64,000 nt of DNA from Rhizobiales bacterium 64-17 (lineage in GTDB: Bacteria; Pseudomonadota; Alphaproteobacteria; Rhizobiales; Xanthobacteraceae). A model generated the notes under the pieces. That model saw only the letters and a program-made list of their open reading frames with translations. It was not told the origin of the DNA and searched no databases. The position numbers and the translations under genes were made by a program. How positions within the stretch are numbered: the first letter of the stretch is position 1; the number at the start of each line of letters is the position of its first letter. Location of the stretch: positions 30,038-94,037 of the forward strand of contig MKWA01000025.1 in assembly GCA_001899285.1 (NCBI GenBank), in the 5' to 3' direction. Positions 54,141 to 63,896 of the stretch are shown here, piece after piece.

Positions 54141-55139
54141 ATGACGGCGCTGCCGACCCGCATGACCGCGATTGCCATTCCCGCTCCGGGCGGGCCGGAA
54201 GCATTGGTGCCGCAGGAGATCGCGGTGCCGCAACCGGGCGATGGCGAGATCCTCGTCAAGGTCGCGGCCGCCGGCGTCAATCGTCCGGATGTCGCGCAGC
54301 GGCGGGGCGTCTATCCGCCGCCGAAAGGCGCGCCGGAAACACCCGGCCTCGAAATCGCCGGCGGGGTCGTTGCGCTCGGCAAAGGCGTGACGCGCTGGAA
54401 GATCGGCGACAAGGTGATGGCGCTCGTCGTCGGCGGCGGCTACGCCGAATATTGCCTCGCCTACGAGAACCACGCGCTGCCGATTCCGCCCGGTCTGTCG
54501 ATGGTGGAAGCGGCCGCGATCCCGGAAACATTCTTCACCGTCTGGCACAACGTGTTCGAACGCGGCGCACTCCAGCGCGGCGAGACGCTGCTGGTGCATG
54601 GCGGCACGTCTGGCATCGGCACCGTCGCGATCCAGCTCGCCAAGCAATTCGGCGCGCGCGTTATCACCACCGCCGGCTCGGCAGAGAAATGCGATGCCGC
54701 GCGCAAGCTCGGTGCCGACGTGGCGGTGAACTACAAGACGGACGATTTCGTCGCCGCGACCAAGGCGGCGACCGACGGCAAGGGCGCCGATGTGATCCTC
54801 GACATGGTCGGCGGTGATTACATCGAACGGAACTACGAAGCCGCCGGCGTCGAAGGCCGCATCGTGCAGATCGCGTTCCAGGGCTCGCCCAAGGCGACGG
54901 TGGATTTCCGCCGCATCATGCTCAAGCGCCTGCACCACACCGGCTCGACGCTGCGCTCGCGCTCGGTCGCCGACAAGGGAGCCATCGCCAAAGCGATCGA
55001 GCAGCAGGTGCTGCCGTTGATCGCCGCCGGCAAGGTGAAGCCGATCATGGATTCGACCTTCCCGCTGCGGGAGGCCGCCGCCGCCCACGCCCGGATGGAA
55101 TCCAGCGCCCATATCGGCAAAATCGTCCTGACCCTGTAG
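54141..55139 (+). CDS. NAD(P)H-quinone oxidoreductase (zinc-independent MDR family)
   Basis: 332 residues. AAAGVNRPDVAQRRGVYPPP and the nucleotide-binding HGGTSGIGTVAIQLAKQFGA mark the zinc-free quinone reductase branch of the medium-chain dehydrogenases, close to the PIG3/TP53I3 type. It reduces quinones with NAD(P)H. The ATG at 54141 has AAAGGA six nt upstream. It is on the opposite strand to the DUF1192 gene. Confidence 0.92.
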   Translation: MTALPTRMTAIAIPAPGGPEALVPQEIAVPQPGDGEILVKVAAAGVNRPDVAQRRGVYPPPKGAPETPGLEIAGGVVALGKGVTRWKIGDKVMALVVGGGYAEYCLAYENHALPIPPGLSMVEAAAIPETFFTVWHNVFERGALQRGETLLVHGGTSGIGTVAIQLAKQFGARVITTAGSAEKCDAARKLGADVAVNYKTDDFVAATKAATDGKGADVILDMVGGDYIERNYEAAGVEGRIVQIAFQGSPKATVDFRRIMLKRLHHTGSTLRSRSVADKGAIAKAIEQQVLPLIAAGKVKPIMDSTFPLREAAAAHARMESSAHIGKIVLTL

Positions 55140-55271
55140 ATTATGGCGGGTCTGGGGAGACCAACCCATCAGCGGATGACCGCGGCCGCGAAATCGGCAC
55201 AATGAGACCGCTTAGATCAGCCTCGGGGATTGGGGAACTTTGAAATTTCTTTGAAATCCGAACAACTTATT

Positions 55272-55301
55272 GCCGGGCCGATGGCCCGGCCGGAGGCCGG
55301 G
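55272..55301 (+). promoter_or_regulatory. alternative hairpins around the GGDEF-EAL ribosome-binding site
   Basis: Hairpin A (GCCGGGCC/GGCCCGGC, 55272-55290) ends 1 nt before the GGAGG ribosome site. Hairpin B (CCCGGCC/GGCCGGG, 55285-55301) would pair the ribosome-site region. The two share 55285-55290, so they are mutually exclusive. A switch is possible, but GC-rich sequence makes such dyads easy to find. Confidence 0.45.
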
Positions 55302-55303
55302 GT

Positions 55304-58195
55304 TTGAATTTTCTGCGCGCCGCGCTGGCGCCGCTGATCGCGATGGCTCTCTGGGTCTGCGCTGGCCTCGCCGGCGCGCCCGCCTATGCGCTCGACGCCG
55401 TCAATGTGCGCACCGACGTGCCGGCCATCGACCTCACCGATGCGGTGCAGCGCCAGCGCACGGAAAGCGACCGCATCCAGGTCTCCACCGCGGCGGGTGC
55501 CGACGGGATCGTGCGCCGCATCGAGGTGCGCGCCCGTGAAGGCTCCAACAACTGGGCGGTGTTCGCGCTCGCCAACAACGGCGACGAGCAGATCGACCGG
55601 CTGATCGTCGTGCCGCACTACCGCATGGTCGGCTCCGGCCTGTTCTGGCCCGATCTCGGCCTCTCCCGCGTCGTGTCGATCACGCCCTCGTCGGGCGACC
55701 GGCCGGACCGGCAGGACGCCAACAACTCCGACATCTTCCGCGTCACGCTCGATCCCGGCACGGTGATCACCTTCGTCGCCGAACTGCGCAGCGACCGGCT
55801 GCCGCAGATCTATTTGTGGGAGCCCGACGCTTACAAGGACAAGGTCAACAGCTTCACGCTGTACTACGGCATCGTCATCGGCATTTCCGGCCTGCTCGCG
55901 CTGTTCCTGACAATCCTGTTCGTGGTGAAGGGCAGCGTGATGTTCCCCGCCGCCGCCGCGCTCGGCTGGGCGGTGCTGATCTATATCGGCAACGATTTTG
56001 GATTCTGGGGCAAGGTGTTCGACCTGTCCGCCCGCGCGGAACGGGTTTGGCGCGCCGGCGGCGAGGCGATCCTCGCGGCGACGCTGCTGGTGTTCCTGTT
56101 CGCCTATCTCAACCTCAACCGCTGGCATGTGCGTTACATGCACATCACGCTCGGCTGGCTGGCGATGCTGGCCGCGCTGGTCGCGGTCGCACTGTTCAAT
56201 CCGCCGATCGCATCCGGCATCGCGCGCATGTCGCTCGGCGCCATCGCCGTGGTCGGCTTCGCGCTGGTCGTCTATCTCTCGACCCACGGCTTCGACCGCG
56301 CGGTGCTGCTGATCCCCACCTGGCTCCTGCTGGTGTTCTGGACCATCGCCAGCGCGCTCACCGTCACCGGCGCAGTGACCAACGACATCATCGGCCCCGC
56401 TTTGCTCGGCGGCCTCGTGCTGATCGTCATGCTGATCGGCTTCACGGTGATGCAGCATGCCTTCGCCGGTGGCATCACCCAAGGCCCCGTTACCGATATC
56501 GAGCGGCGCGCGCTCGCTTTGACGGGCGCGGGCGACATGGTGTGGGACTGGGACGTCTCCGCCGACAAGGTGTTCACCAGTGCGGAGACCGAGCAGATGC
56601 TCGGCCTCAAGCGCGGCGCGCTGGAGGGTCCGGCGGTACTGTGGCTCGACGAGCTGCACCCGCTCGACCGCGACCGCTTCCGCACCGCCATCGACAGCCT
56701 GCTGGAACAGCGCCGCGGACGCCTGACGCAGGATTTGCGCATGCGCACCGCCGAGGGCCATTACATCTGGTTCGCGCTCAAGGCGCGGCCGGTGGTCGGC
56801 TCCGACGGCGAAGTGGTGCGGCTCGTCGGCACGCTGACCGACATTACCGAATTCAAGAATTCCGAGGACCGGCTGCTGTTCGACGCGGTGCACGACAACC
56901 TCACCGGCCTGCCGAACCGCGAACTGTTCCTCGACCGGCTCGAAGCGGCGCTCAACTTCTCCCGCACGGATTCGACCATCCGCCCGACTGTGATGGTGAT
57001 CGATCTCGACCGCTTCAAGCAGGTCAACGATTCCGTCGGCATGGCGGTCGGCGACTCGATCCTCCTGACCATGGCGCGCCGCCTCGGCCGCCTGCTCAAG
57101 CCGCAGGACACGCTGGCGCGGCTGTCCGGCGACCAGTTCGCACTGATCCTGGTCTCAGACCGCGAGCCGCCGCGCGTCAATGCGTTCGCGGAAACCCTAC
57201 GCCGCGCCGTGCGTGCGCCGATCACGTTCAACGATCGCGAGATCTTCCTGACGTCGTCCATCGGACTCGCCATGACCGATGAGCAGCCGCAACGTAATGA
57301 AGAGCTGCTGAAAGATGCCGAACTGGCGATGTATCACGCCAAGCGGATTGGCGGCGACCGCATCGAGATGTTCAAGCCGGCGATGCGCTCGCGCAAGACC
57401 GACCGGCTGACGCTCGAATCCGAACTGCGCCGCGCCATCGAGCGCGAGGAAATCTCAGTCTATTACCAGCCGATCATCCGGCTCGAGGATCGCGCCGTCG
57501 CCGGGTTCGAGGCGCTGGCGCGCTGGGATCATCCGAAGCTCGGCCGCATGGCGCCGGCCGAATTCATCTCGGTCGCGGAAGAAATCGGCCTGATCGTCGA
57601 TCTCGGCCTGTTCATGCTGGAGCGCACGGCGCGGCAACTCGCCGTCTGGCAGCGCATCGAGCGCGAGGGCGATCCCGTGTTCGCCAGCGTCAACGTCTCG
57701 TCACGGCAACTGCTGCGGCAGGATCTGCTGCACGATCTGCGCACGGTGCTTGCCCGCACGCCACTGGTGCGTGGCACGCTCAAGCTCGAACTCACCGAGT
57801 CGCTGGTGATGGAAAACCCGGAACACGCGGCGCAGCTTCTCACCCGCATCCGCGATCTCGGCGCCGGCCTCGCGCTCGACGATTTCGGCACCGGCCATTC
57901 GTCGCTCGCCTATCTGCAACGCTTCCCGTTCGACACCATCAAGATCGACCAGTCGTTCGTGCGCACCACCCATCGCGGCACGCGGCCGGTGATCCTGCGC
58001 TCGATCATCTCGCTGGCGCACGATTTGCGTATGGACGTGGTGGCCGAAGGCGCGGAGACGGATTCCGATGCGGTCGAGCTTTATCAGCTTGGTTGCGAAT
58101 ACGCGCAGGGCTATGCGTTCGGCGAGCCGATGACGGCCGAGGAAGCGACGCGGCTTCTGACCGGCGAACAGGTCGTGGCAGCGGTCGCGCGCTGA
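55304..58195 (+). CDS. membrane GGDEF-EAL protein, probable c-di-GMP phosphodiesterase
   Basis: 963 residues from a TTG start with GGAGG 7 nt upstream. A signal peptide and a periplasmic region (about residues 30-185) precede seven or so membrane helices (about 185-385), a PAS-like segment (residues 400-520), then GGDEF and EAL domains. The GGDEF motif is degenerate (SGDQF, residues 608-612) and there is no RxxD inhibitory site, so cyclase activity is unlikely. The EAL motif (736-738), Asn in VNVSSRQ, ELTES and Asp859-Asp860 are intact, so it should hydrolyse c-di-GMP in response to a periplasmic or membrane signal. Confidence 0.92.
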   Translation: MNFLRAALAPLIAMALWVCAGLAGAPAYALDAVNVRTDVPAIDLTDAVQRQRTESDRIQVSTAAGADGIVRRIEVRAREGSNNWAVFALANNGDEQIDRLIVVPHYRMVGSGLFWPDLGLSRVVSITPSSGDRPDRQDANNSDIFRVTLDPGTVITFVAELRSDRLPQIYLWEPDAYKDKVNSFTLYYGIVIGISGLLALFLTILFVVKGSVMFPAAAALGWAVLIYIGNDFGFWGKVFDLSARAERVWRAGGEAILAATLLVFLFAYLNLNRWHVRYMHITLGWLAMLAALVAVALFNPPIASGIARMSLGAIAVVGFALVVYLSTHGFDRAVLLIPTWLLLVFWTIASALTVTGAVTNDIIGPALLGGLVLIVMLIGFTVMQHAFAGGITQGPVTDIERRALALTGAGDMVWDWDVSADKVFTSAETEQMLGLKRGALEGPAVLWLDELHPLDRDRFRTAIDSLLEQRRGRLTQDLRMRTAEGHYIWFALKARPVVGSDGEVVRLVGTLTDITEFKNSEDRLLFDAVHDNLTGLPNRELFLDRLEAALNFSRTDSTIRPTVMVIDLDRFKQVNDSVGMAVGDSILLTMARRLGRLLKPQDTLARLSGDQFALILVSDREPPRVNAFAETLRRAVRAPITFNDREIFLTSSIGLAMTDEQPQRNEELLKDAELAMYHAKRIGGDRIEMFKPAMRSRKTDRLTLESELRRAIEREEISVYYQPIIRLEDRAVAGFEALARWDHPKLGRMAPAEFISVAEEIGLIVDLGLFMLERTARQLAVWQRIEREGDPVFASVNVSSRQLLRQDLLHDLRTVLARTPLVRGTLKLELTESLVMENPEHAAQLLTRIRDLGAGLALDDFGTGHSSLAYLQRFPFDTIKIDQSFVRTTHRGTRPVILRSIISLAHDLRMDVVAEGAETDSDAVELYQLGCEYAQGYAFGEPMTAEEATRLLTGEQVVAAVAR

Positions 58196-58207
58196 TCTCG
58201 TGAAATC

Positions 58208-58936
58208 TCAGGCGTGACCGGCGTCGCTCGACAGCATGCCGGGATGGATGCCGATCTTCTGCAAGGCGCGATTGTATTTCTGCTCGACGTTCTGGCCGAA
58301 CAGCAATTCCGGATCGGCCGGGCAATGCAGCCAGCCGTTGCTCTGGATTTCCTGTTCAAGCTGACCCGGCGCCCAACCGGCATAGCCGAGCGCCAGCACG
58401 GCGCTGCGCGGACCTTCACCGCTGGCGATCGCCTTGAGGATATCCAGCGTCGCCGTCAGGCACACGCCGTCGTCGATCGGCAAAGTCGCGTTCTCGACCA
58501 CATAATCGGCGGAGTGCAGCACGAAACCGCGGCCGGTCTCGACCGGGCCGCCCTTGAGCACGCGAACATTCTCCGCATGGTTCGGCAACTGGATGCCCTC
58601 GCCGTCCGGGATCACGTCGAGTTGCACCAGCAGTTCGGGAAAGCTGATATTCGGCGCCGGATGATTGACGATGATGCCCATCGCACCCTCGGACGAATGG
58701 GCGCAGATATAGATCACGCTGCGGTTGAACCGCTCGTCGTTCATTGCCGGCATCGCCACGAGCATCTGCCCGTCGAGAAAGCCGCTGGCTTTCTCCAGGC
58801 CGCCTTTGCGTGCACCTTTGCGGGGCAATCCTATCTCCAGATGATCGTTCGTGACTCGCCCGATACCGTGCATGTTGGACGAGATCAGGGCCTGCGCAAG
58901 GCCATTCGGGCGCGAAATTGCCGAAATCGCACGCAT
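58208..58936 (-). CDS. yqgE: YqgE/AlgH family protein (UPF0301)
   Basis: 242 residues. [43 protein letters not shown] and FGYAGW-like [16 protein letters not shown] are the UPF0301 signature. Function is unclear; alginate regulation was claimed in Pseudomonas. The ATG at 58936 has GAGAG upstream; ATG at 58873 is an alternative. Antisense to nothing; it is convergent with the GGDEF-EAL gene and divergent from the DsbD-like gene. Confidence 0.92.
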   Translation of the reverse strand: MRAISAISRPNGLAQALISSNMHGIGRVTNDHLEIGLPRKGARKGGLEKASGFLDGQMLVAMPAMNDERFNRSVIYICAHSSEGAMGIIVNHPAPNISFPELLVQLDVIPDGEGIQLPNHAENVRVLKGGPVETGRGFVLHSADYVVENATLPIDDGVCLTATLDILKAIASGEGPRSAVLALGYAGWAPGQLEQEIQSNGWLHCPADPELLFGQNVEQKYNRALQKIGIHPGMLSSDAGHA

Positions 58937-58997
58937 TTCGCCGCTCTCACGATGAATTCAGTGGCAAGTGTCCCCGGCCGCGCCTAAATCGGCCGTC

Positions 58998-59816
58998 ATG
59001 ACGCGCCCTCTCGCTCTGGCCCTGTGCGGGCTTGCCGCTCTTGCCGCGCCGATGTTCGCACCGGCCTTCGCCGCGCCAGCGGACACGCGCTCGCAGGTCA
59101 ATCTGATCGGCGGCACGCGCAACGGCGACGGCCCATGGCAAGCCGGCGTGGAAGTGATCCTGGCGCCTGGTTGGAAAACCTACTGGCGCTATCCGGGCGA
59201 TTCCGGCGTGCCGCCCAATTTCGATTTCAGCAAATCTGACAATGTCGCCTCGGTCGCGCTCGCCTGGCCGGCGCCGCACGCCTTCGCCGACGGCAGCGGC
59301 ACTTCGATCGGCTACAAGCAGCGTGTGGTGTTTCCGCTCACGGTGACACCGCGCGATCCAAAACAGCCGGTGACGCTGCGGCTCGAACTCGATTACGCTG
59401 TCTGCGAGAAGCTGTGCGTGCCGGAACAGGCGAAAGCCGAGCTGTCCCTGCGGACTCCGCCAGCGACGCTCGATCCGCGTCTCGCGGATGCGCGCAAGCG
59501 TGTTCCGGTGCAGGCCAAAATTGGCGATACCGCGCCGCTCGCCGTGCAGTCCGTAAGCGTTACTCCCGGCCAGAAACCGCAGGTGGCCGTGACCGTAGCG
59601 GCACCCGCCGATACGCCGGTGGAATTGTTCGCCGAGGGGCCGACATCGGCATGGGCGCTGCCCGTCCCGCAGCCGCAGCCCGCGGCCGCCACGCCGCGCC
59701 GCTTCACCTTCGATCTCGACGGTCTGCCGAGCGGCGCGACGGCCAAAGGCGCGACGCTGATGCTCACGGTGGTCGCCGGCGACAAGGCGATCGAGGTTCC
59801 CGCCCGCCTCGACTAA
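58998..59816 (+). CDS. periplasmic DsbD-alpha-like (DsbC/DsbD N-terminal) domain protein
   Basis: 272 residues. A signal peptide (LALALCGLAALAAPMFAPAFA) is followed by a domain with WQAGVEVILAPGWKTYWRYPGDSG and the redox pair CEKLC (Cys136/Cys140), as in the N-terminal domain of DsbD/ScsB. No membrane helices or thioredoxin domain follow, so it is a free-standing version that must receive electrons from another DsbD or CcdA. It is followed by a peroxiredoxin 63 nt downstream. Confidence 0.85.
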   Translation: MTRPLALALCGLAALAAPMFAPAFAAPADTRSQVNLIGGTRNGDGPWQAGVEVILAPGWKTYWRYPGDSGVPPNFDFSKSDNVASVALAWPAPHAFADGSGTSIGYKQRVVFPLTVTPRDPKQPVTLRLELDYAVCEKLCVPEQAKAELSLRTPPATLDPRLADARKRVPVQAKIGDTAPLAVQSVSVTPGQKPQVAVTVAAPADTPVELFAEGPTSAWALPVPQPQPAAATPRRFTFDLDGLPSGATAKGATLMLTVVAGDKAIEVPARLD

Positions 59817-59879
59817 TCCGTCGCGCACGTTATTCTGCGCTCACTTTCCTTTTGCCCTTTTGTCAGTTGAGAGGATGCC

Positions 59880-60365
59880 ATGACGATCAAGGTCGGTGAC
59901 AAGCTGCCCAGCACCACATTCTTTGTGATGACCGGCGAAGGCCCGAAACCGAAGACCACCGACGAGGTATTCAAGGGCAAGAAGGTCGCGCTGTTCGGTC
60001 TCCCCGGCGCCTACACGCCGACCTGCTCCAACATGCACATGCCAAGCTTCATCAAGAACACCGACGCCATCAAGGCGAAGGGCGTCGCCAATATCGTCAT
60101 GACCGCCGTCAACGATCCGTTCGTGCTGACCCAGTGGGTGAAGGACACCGGCGCCGACGGCAAGGTCGAGGCGTTGTCCGACGGCAACGCGCAATTCGCC
60201 AAGGCGATCGGCATGGACTTCGATGCGTCCGGCCGTGGCCTCGGCACTCGTTCCAAGCGCTATTCGATGATCGTCGAGGACGGCGTGGTGAAGACGCTGA
60301 ACATCGAGGAGTCGCCCGGCGCCTGCACCGTCTCCGGCGGCGAAACGCTGCTGAAGCAGCTTTAA
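59880..60365 (+). CDS. peroxiredoxin (Prx5 type)
   Basis: 161 residues. LFGLPGAYTPTCSNMHMPSF holds the peroxidatic Cys49, and ESPGACTVSGGETLL the likely resolving Cys149, as in atypical 2-Cys or thiol-dependent Prx5 enzymes reducing organic peroxides. A GAGAGG site precedes the ATG. It sits next to a DsbD-like periplasmic thiol protein but has no signal, so it is cytosolic. Confidence 0.95.
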   Translation: MTIKVGDKLPSTTFFVMTGEGPKPKTTDEVFKGKKVALFGLPGAYTPTCSNMHMPSFIKNTDAIKAKGVANIVMTAVNDPFVLTQWVKDTGADGKVEALSDGNAQFAKAIGMDFDASGRGLGTRSKRYSMIVEDGVVKTLNIEESPGACTVSGGETLLKQL

Positions 60366-60417
60366 GTCTTTTCTCTGAAAAGCATTCGACGGCCATGCGC
60401 GGAAACGTGTGTGGCCA

Positions 60418-60873
60418 TCAGCTTTTGCGCGCGACCTTGATCTCGGCGATCGCCTCGCGCGCCAGTTCGTCGGCCCGCTCGTTGAGATCGTGGCCGGCGT
60501 GTCCTTTCACCCAGTGCCACTTGACCTCGTGCTGGCCGAGCGCGGTTTCGAGCCGCTGCCAGAGATCGACGTTCTTCACCGGCTTTTTGTCGGCGGTGCG
60601 CCAGCCGTTGCGCTTCCAGCCATGGATCCAGCTCATGATCCCGTTCCGCAGATACTGGCTGTCGGTATAGAGATCGACCGGACACGGCTTCTTCAACGCC
60701 TCCAGCGCCGCGATCGCGCCCATCAACTCCATGCGGTTGTTGGTGGTGTGCGGCTCGCCGCCCTTCATCTCTTTCTTGTGGTCGCCGAATTCGAGGATCG
60801 CGCCCCAGCCGCCCGGCCCCGGATTGCCGGAACAGGCGCCGTCGGTGTGGATCGTCACGCGACCTGAACTCAT
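60418..60873 (-). CDS. rnhA: ribonuclease HI
   Basis: 151 residues. The four acidic active-site residues are Asp11 ([16 protein letters not shown]), Glu49 (NRMELMGAI), Asp71 (YTDSQYL) and Asp135 (NERADELA), and WVKGHAGH carries the catalytic His. It removes RNA from RNA-DNA hybrids. Its ATG overlaps the thrB stop (ATGA), forming ispH-thrB-rnhA. Confidence 0.98.
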   Translation of the reverse strand: MSSGRVTIHTDGACSGNPGPGGWGAILEFGDHKKEMKGGEPHTTNNRMELMGAIAALEALKKPCPVDLYTDSQYLRNGIMSWIHGWKRNGWRTADKKPVKNVDLWQRLETALGQHEVKWHWVKGHAGHDLNERADELAREAIAEIKVARKS

Positions 60874-61832
60874 GTGAGGCCGTAATCCGCCGCGGTCTTC
60901 ACGGCGCGGTGGAAGCGCAGCTTGCGGAAATATTCGATCGGGTCTTTTGGCTTCACCAGCGCGCCGGGTGGCACGGCGAGCCAGTCGACCAACCGTGTCA
61001 GCAGGAACCGCAGCGCGGCGCCGCGCGCCAGCACCGGCAGCGCGGCGCGCTCCGCCGCGGTGAGCGCCCGCGCCTTCTCGTAGCCCTTGAGCAGCGCGCG
61101 CCCCTTGGTGACGTTGAACGACTGGTCCGGCTCGAAGCACCAGGCGTTGAGGCAAATGGCGACGTCATAAGCGAGCGTGTCGGTGCAGGCGAAATAGAAA
61201 TCGATCAGCCCGGACAAATCCGCGCCGAGGAAGAACACATTGTCCGGAAACAGGTCGGCATGGATCACGCCCTGCGGCAGGCCGCGCGGCCAGCTTTTTT
61301 CCAGCGCCGCGAGTTCGGAGGCGATAATCTCGCCGAGGCCGGAATGCACGCCATCGGCGCCGGCTTTCGCCTGCTCGTAGAGTGGCCGCCAGCCGGCGAC
61401 GGAGAGCGCATTCTGGCGCTGCATCGGGAAATCCTGCCCGGCGAGGTGCAGCTTGCCGAGCGCCTCGCCGACCGCCGCGCAATGCGCCGCCGACGGACGG
61501 CGGATCCACATGCCGTCGAGGAACGTCACCATCGCCGCCGGACGCCCCGCGAGCGTGCCGAGCATCCCACCGGCGCGGTTCTTCACCGGCTGCGGACAGG
61601 TGATGCCGCGCCGCGCCAGATGCTCCATCAGGCCAAGGAAGAACGGCAGATCGCCCGCCGCGACGCGCTTCTCGTACAGCGTCAGGATGAAATGCGCGGA
61701 CGAGGTATGAACGAGGAAATTGGAATTCTCCACACCCTCGGCGATGCCCTTGTACGACAAGAGCGTGCCAACGTCGTACCCGGCCAGAAAACGTTCGAGG
61801 TCATCGACCCCGACATCGGTATAGACCGCCAT
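60870..61832 (-). CDS. thrB: homoserine kinase (ThrB, APH-fold type)
   Basis: 320 residues. The protein kinase-like aminoglycoside phosphotransferase fold is marked by [24 protein letters not shown] and [40 protein letters not shown], the type II ThrB form of alphaproteobacteria rather than the GHMP form. It phosphorylates homoserine for threonine synthesis. It starts 4 nt after ispH and is coupled to rnhA. Confidence 0.95.
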   Translation of the reverse strand: MAVYTDVGVDDLERFLAGYDVGTLLSYKGIAEGVENSNFLVHTSSAHFILTLYEKRVAAGDLPFFLGLMEHLARRGITCPQPVKNRAGGMLGTLAGRPAAMVTFLDGMWIRRPSAAHCAAVGEALGKLHLAGQDFPMQRQNALSVAGWRPLYEQAKAGADGVHSGLGEIIASELAALEKSWPRGLPQGVIHADLFPDNVFFLGADLSGLIDFYFACTDTLAYDVAICLNAWCFEPDQSFNVTKGRALLKGYEKARALTAAERAALPVLARGAALRFLLTRLVDWLAVPPGALVKPKDPIEYFRKLRFHRAVKTAADYGLT

Positions 61833-61835
61833 GAC

Positions 61836-62819
61836 CTACTCCGCGGCCTGCGGACCGCCGGCGTCACGCAGCGTGCGCGGCAGCGGGAAGAACACGTCTT
61901 CATCGGCGGCGGAGATCGTATCGACCTTCACGGCGTAGCGTTGCGCGAAGGCATCGATGATCTCCTCGACCAGCACTTCGGGCGCCGATGCGCCGGCGGT
62001 GATGCCGAGCGAGCGGATATTGTCGAACTGCGACCAGTCGAGATCGGCGGCACGCTGCACCAGCACCGCGCGCGGGCAGCCGGAGCGCTCCGCCACCTCG
62101 CGCAACCGCTGCGAGTTCGACGAATTCGGCGCGCCGACAACGATCATCGCATCGACCAGCGGCGCGACCTTCTTCACCGCTTCCTGCCGGTTGGTGGTGG
62201 CGTAGCAGATGTCTTCCTTATGCGGCCCAACCATCGCCGGGAAACGCCGGCGCAGCAGCGCGACGATCTCGGCGGTGTCGTCGAGCGACAGCGTGGTCTG
62301 AGTTACGTAGGCAAGTTGCTGCGGGTCGCGCGGTGCAAACATCGCTGCGTCCTCCAGCGTCTCGACCAGCGACACGGCCCCGTCCGGCAGTTGCCCCATG
62401 GTGCCGACCACTTCCGGATGGCCGCGATGGCCGATCAGAATGATCTGGCGGCCGCGCTTGTGGTGGATTTCGGCCTCGCGATGCACCTTGGTCACCAGCG
62501 GGCAGGTCGCATCGAGCGCAAACAGGTTCCGCCGCGCCGCCTGGTCCGGCACCGTCTTGGCGACGCCGTGCGCGGAGAATATTACCGGCGCGGTGGTCTC
62601 CGGAATCTCGTCGAGTTCCTCGACGAAAATCGCCCCCTTGGCACGCAGGCTATCGACCACATAGCGATTATGGACGATCTCGTGCCGGACATAGACCGGC
62701 GGCCCGTAGAGCGACAAAGCGCGCTCGACCGAATCGATCGCCCGCACCACGCCGGCGCAGAACCCGCGCGGCGAGCACAGCAGGACGGTCAGAGCCGGTT
62801 TTGCGTCGGTTTCAGGCAT
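61836..62819 (-). CDS. ispH: 4-hydroxy-3-methylbut-2-enyl diphosphate reductase IspH
   Basis: 327 residues. The three cluster-ligating cysteines are in [28 protein letters not shown] and [13 protein letters not shown], with the substrate His residues in EIVHNRYVV and [15 protein letters not shown]. It performs the last step of the MEP isoprenoid pathway. It is the first gene of ispH-thrB-rnhA and is divergent from the DUF1013 gene. Confidence 0.98.
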   Translation of the reverse strand: MPETDAKPALTVLLCSPRGFCAGVVRAIDSVERALSLYGPPVYVRHEIVHNRYVVDSLRAKGAIFVEELDEIPETTAPVIFSAHGVAKTVPDQAARRNLFALDATCPLVTKVHREAEIHHKRGRQIILIGHRGHPEVVGTMGQLPDGAVSLVETLEDAAMFAPRDPQQLAYVTQTTLSLDDTAEIVALLRRRFPAMVGPHKEDICYATTNRQEAVKKVAPLVDAMIVVGAPNSSNSQRLREVAERSGCPRAVLVQRAADLDWSQFDNIRSLGITAGASAPEVLVEEIIDAFAQRYAVKVDTISAADEDVFFPLPRTLRDAGGPQAAE

Positions 62820-63104
62820 CGTTGTCCGTCAAAGGCCGCCAGAGCAGCAAAATCGTCGTCCGGGCGGATTTTTTACCCCCTAAATGGGTCAAATTGTGCC
62901 CCGGCACACCTTCCCGACATGGGACGTCCGGTGTTCCGCTGTCAAGCCAAGCACCCCGATTCACGCCTGTTTCTGTTGCGCCCTCAGGCCCGCAACCCTA
63001 TATTCCGGCCACTTTCCGATCATCGCCGATGGTCTGGTGCTTCGCCCGGAAGGGCGGGCGGAGCGCGGGAAAGCTTTGCGTTAAACGCCGTTCGGAGGCC
63101 GACC

Positions 63105-63827
63105 ATGACCCCTGCTCCGCTGATGCCGAAAGCCACCGCCGTGTGGCTGGTCGAGAACACCGCGCTGTCGTTCGACCAGATCGCGCAGTTCTGCAATCTG
63201 CATCCGCTTGAAGTGCGCGCCATCGCCGACGGCGACGCCGCGCAGGGCATCAAGGGAACCGACCCGGTGCTGATGGGCCAGCTCACCCGCGAGCAGATCG
63301 CCGCCGCCGAAGCCGATCCGAGCATCAATCTGAAGCTCAAGGAGCCGACGGTGCCGCTGACCAGCGCCGCCAAAACCGGCCGCGGCCGCAAGGGCCCGCG
63401 CTACACGCCGGTGTCGCGCCGTCAGGATCGTCCGAATGCGATCCTGTGGCTGGTGCGCAACCATCCCGAACTCAAGGACGCGGCGATCATGCGCCTCGTC
63501 GGCACCACCAAGTCGACCATCACCGCGATCCGCAACCGGACCCACTGGAACGCGGCGACCCTCGCGCCGATGGATCCGGTGACGCTCGGTCTCACCACCC
63601 AGACCGAACTGGACATGGAAGTGAACCGCGCCAACAAGGAAAAGCCGCCGACCGCCGCTGCCGGCGCGACGCTGCTCTCCGCCGCCGAAACCACCGCGCG
63701 CAAGGAAGCCGAAGCCGCGGCTGCCAAGAGCGAGAGCGAGGGCAAGCCGGGCGGCGACATCGACGTCAGCGCCGTGTTCGCCAAGCTCAAGCAGCTCGGC
63801 GGCGACAAGAAGCCGGACGACGAATAA
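63105..63827 (+). CDS. DUF1013 family putative cell-cycle regulator (TrcR-like)
   Basis: 240 residues. MPKATAVWLVENTALSFDQIAQFCNLHPLEVRAIADGD is a helix-turn-helix-like start, and DRPNAILWLVRNHPELKDAAIMRLVGTTKSTITAIRNRTHWN the conserved second HTH; a low-complexity Ala/Glu/Lys tail ends the protein. This is the DUF1013 family, found across alphaproteobacteria and annotated in some databases as the cell-cycle regulator TrcR. A GGAGG site precedes the ATG. The 285-nt region between it and ispH contains no other gene. Confidence 0.88.
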   Translation: MTPAPLMPKATAVWLVENTALSFDQIAQFCNLHPLEVRAIADGDAAQGIKGTDPVLMGQLTREQIAAAEADPSINLKLKEPTVPLTSAAKTGRGRKGPRYTPVSRRQDRPNAILWLVRNHPELKDAAIMRLVGTTKSTITAIRNRTHWNAATLAPMDPVTLGLTTQTELDMEVNRANKEKPPTAAAGATLLSAAETTARKEAEAAAAKSESEGKPGGDIDVSAVFAKLKQLGGDKKPDDE

Positions 63828-63850
63828 CGCGTCCGTTGTTTTTCGAACAC

Positions 63851-63877
63851 AAATGCCCCGCTCGCGCGGGGCATTTT
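63851..63877. terminator. bidirectional terminator after the DUF1013 gene
   Basis: AAATGCCCCGC pairs perfectly with GCGGGGCATTT around a TCGC tetraloop, between two convergent genes. Confidence 0.93.
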
Positions 63878-63896
63878 GCTGTCAGGGTCTTGCCAG

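Noticed and set aside
55217-56893. Long minus-strand open frame of 558 codons
   Set aside because: Antisense to the GGDEF-EAL gene; Asp/Arg/His/Glu-rich low-complexity translation typical of shadow frames.
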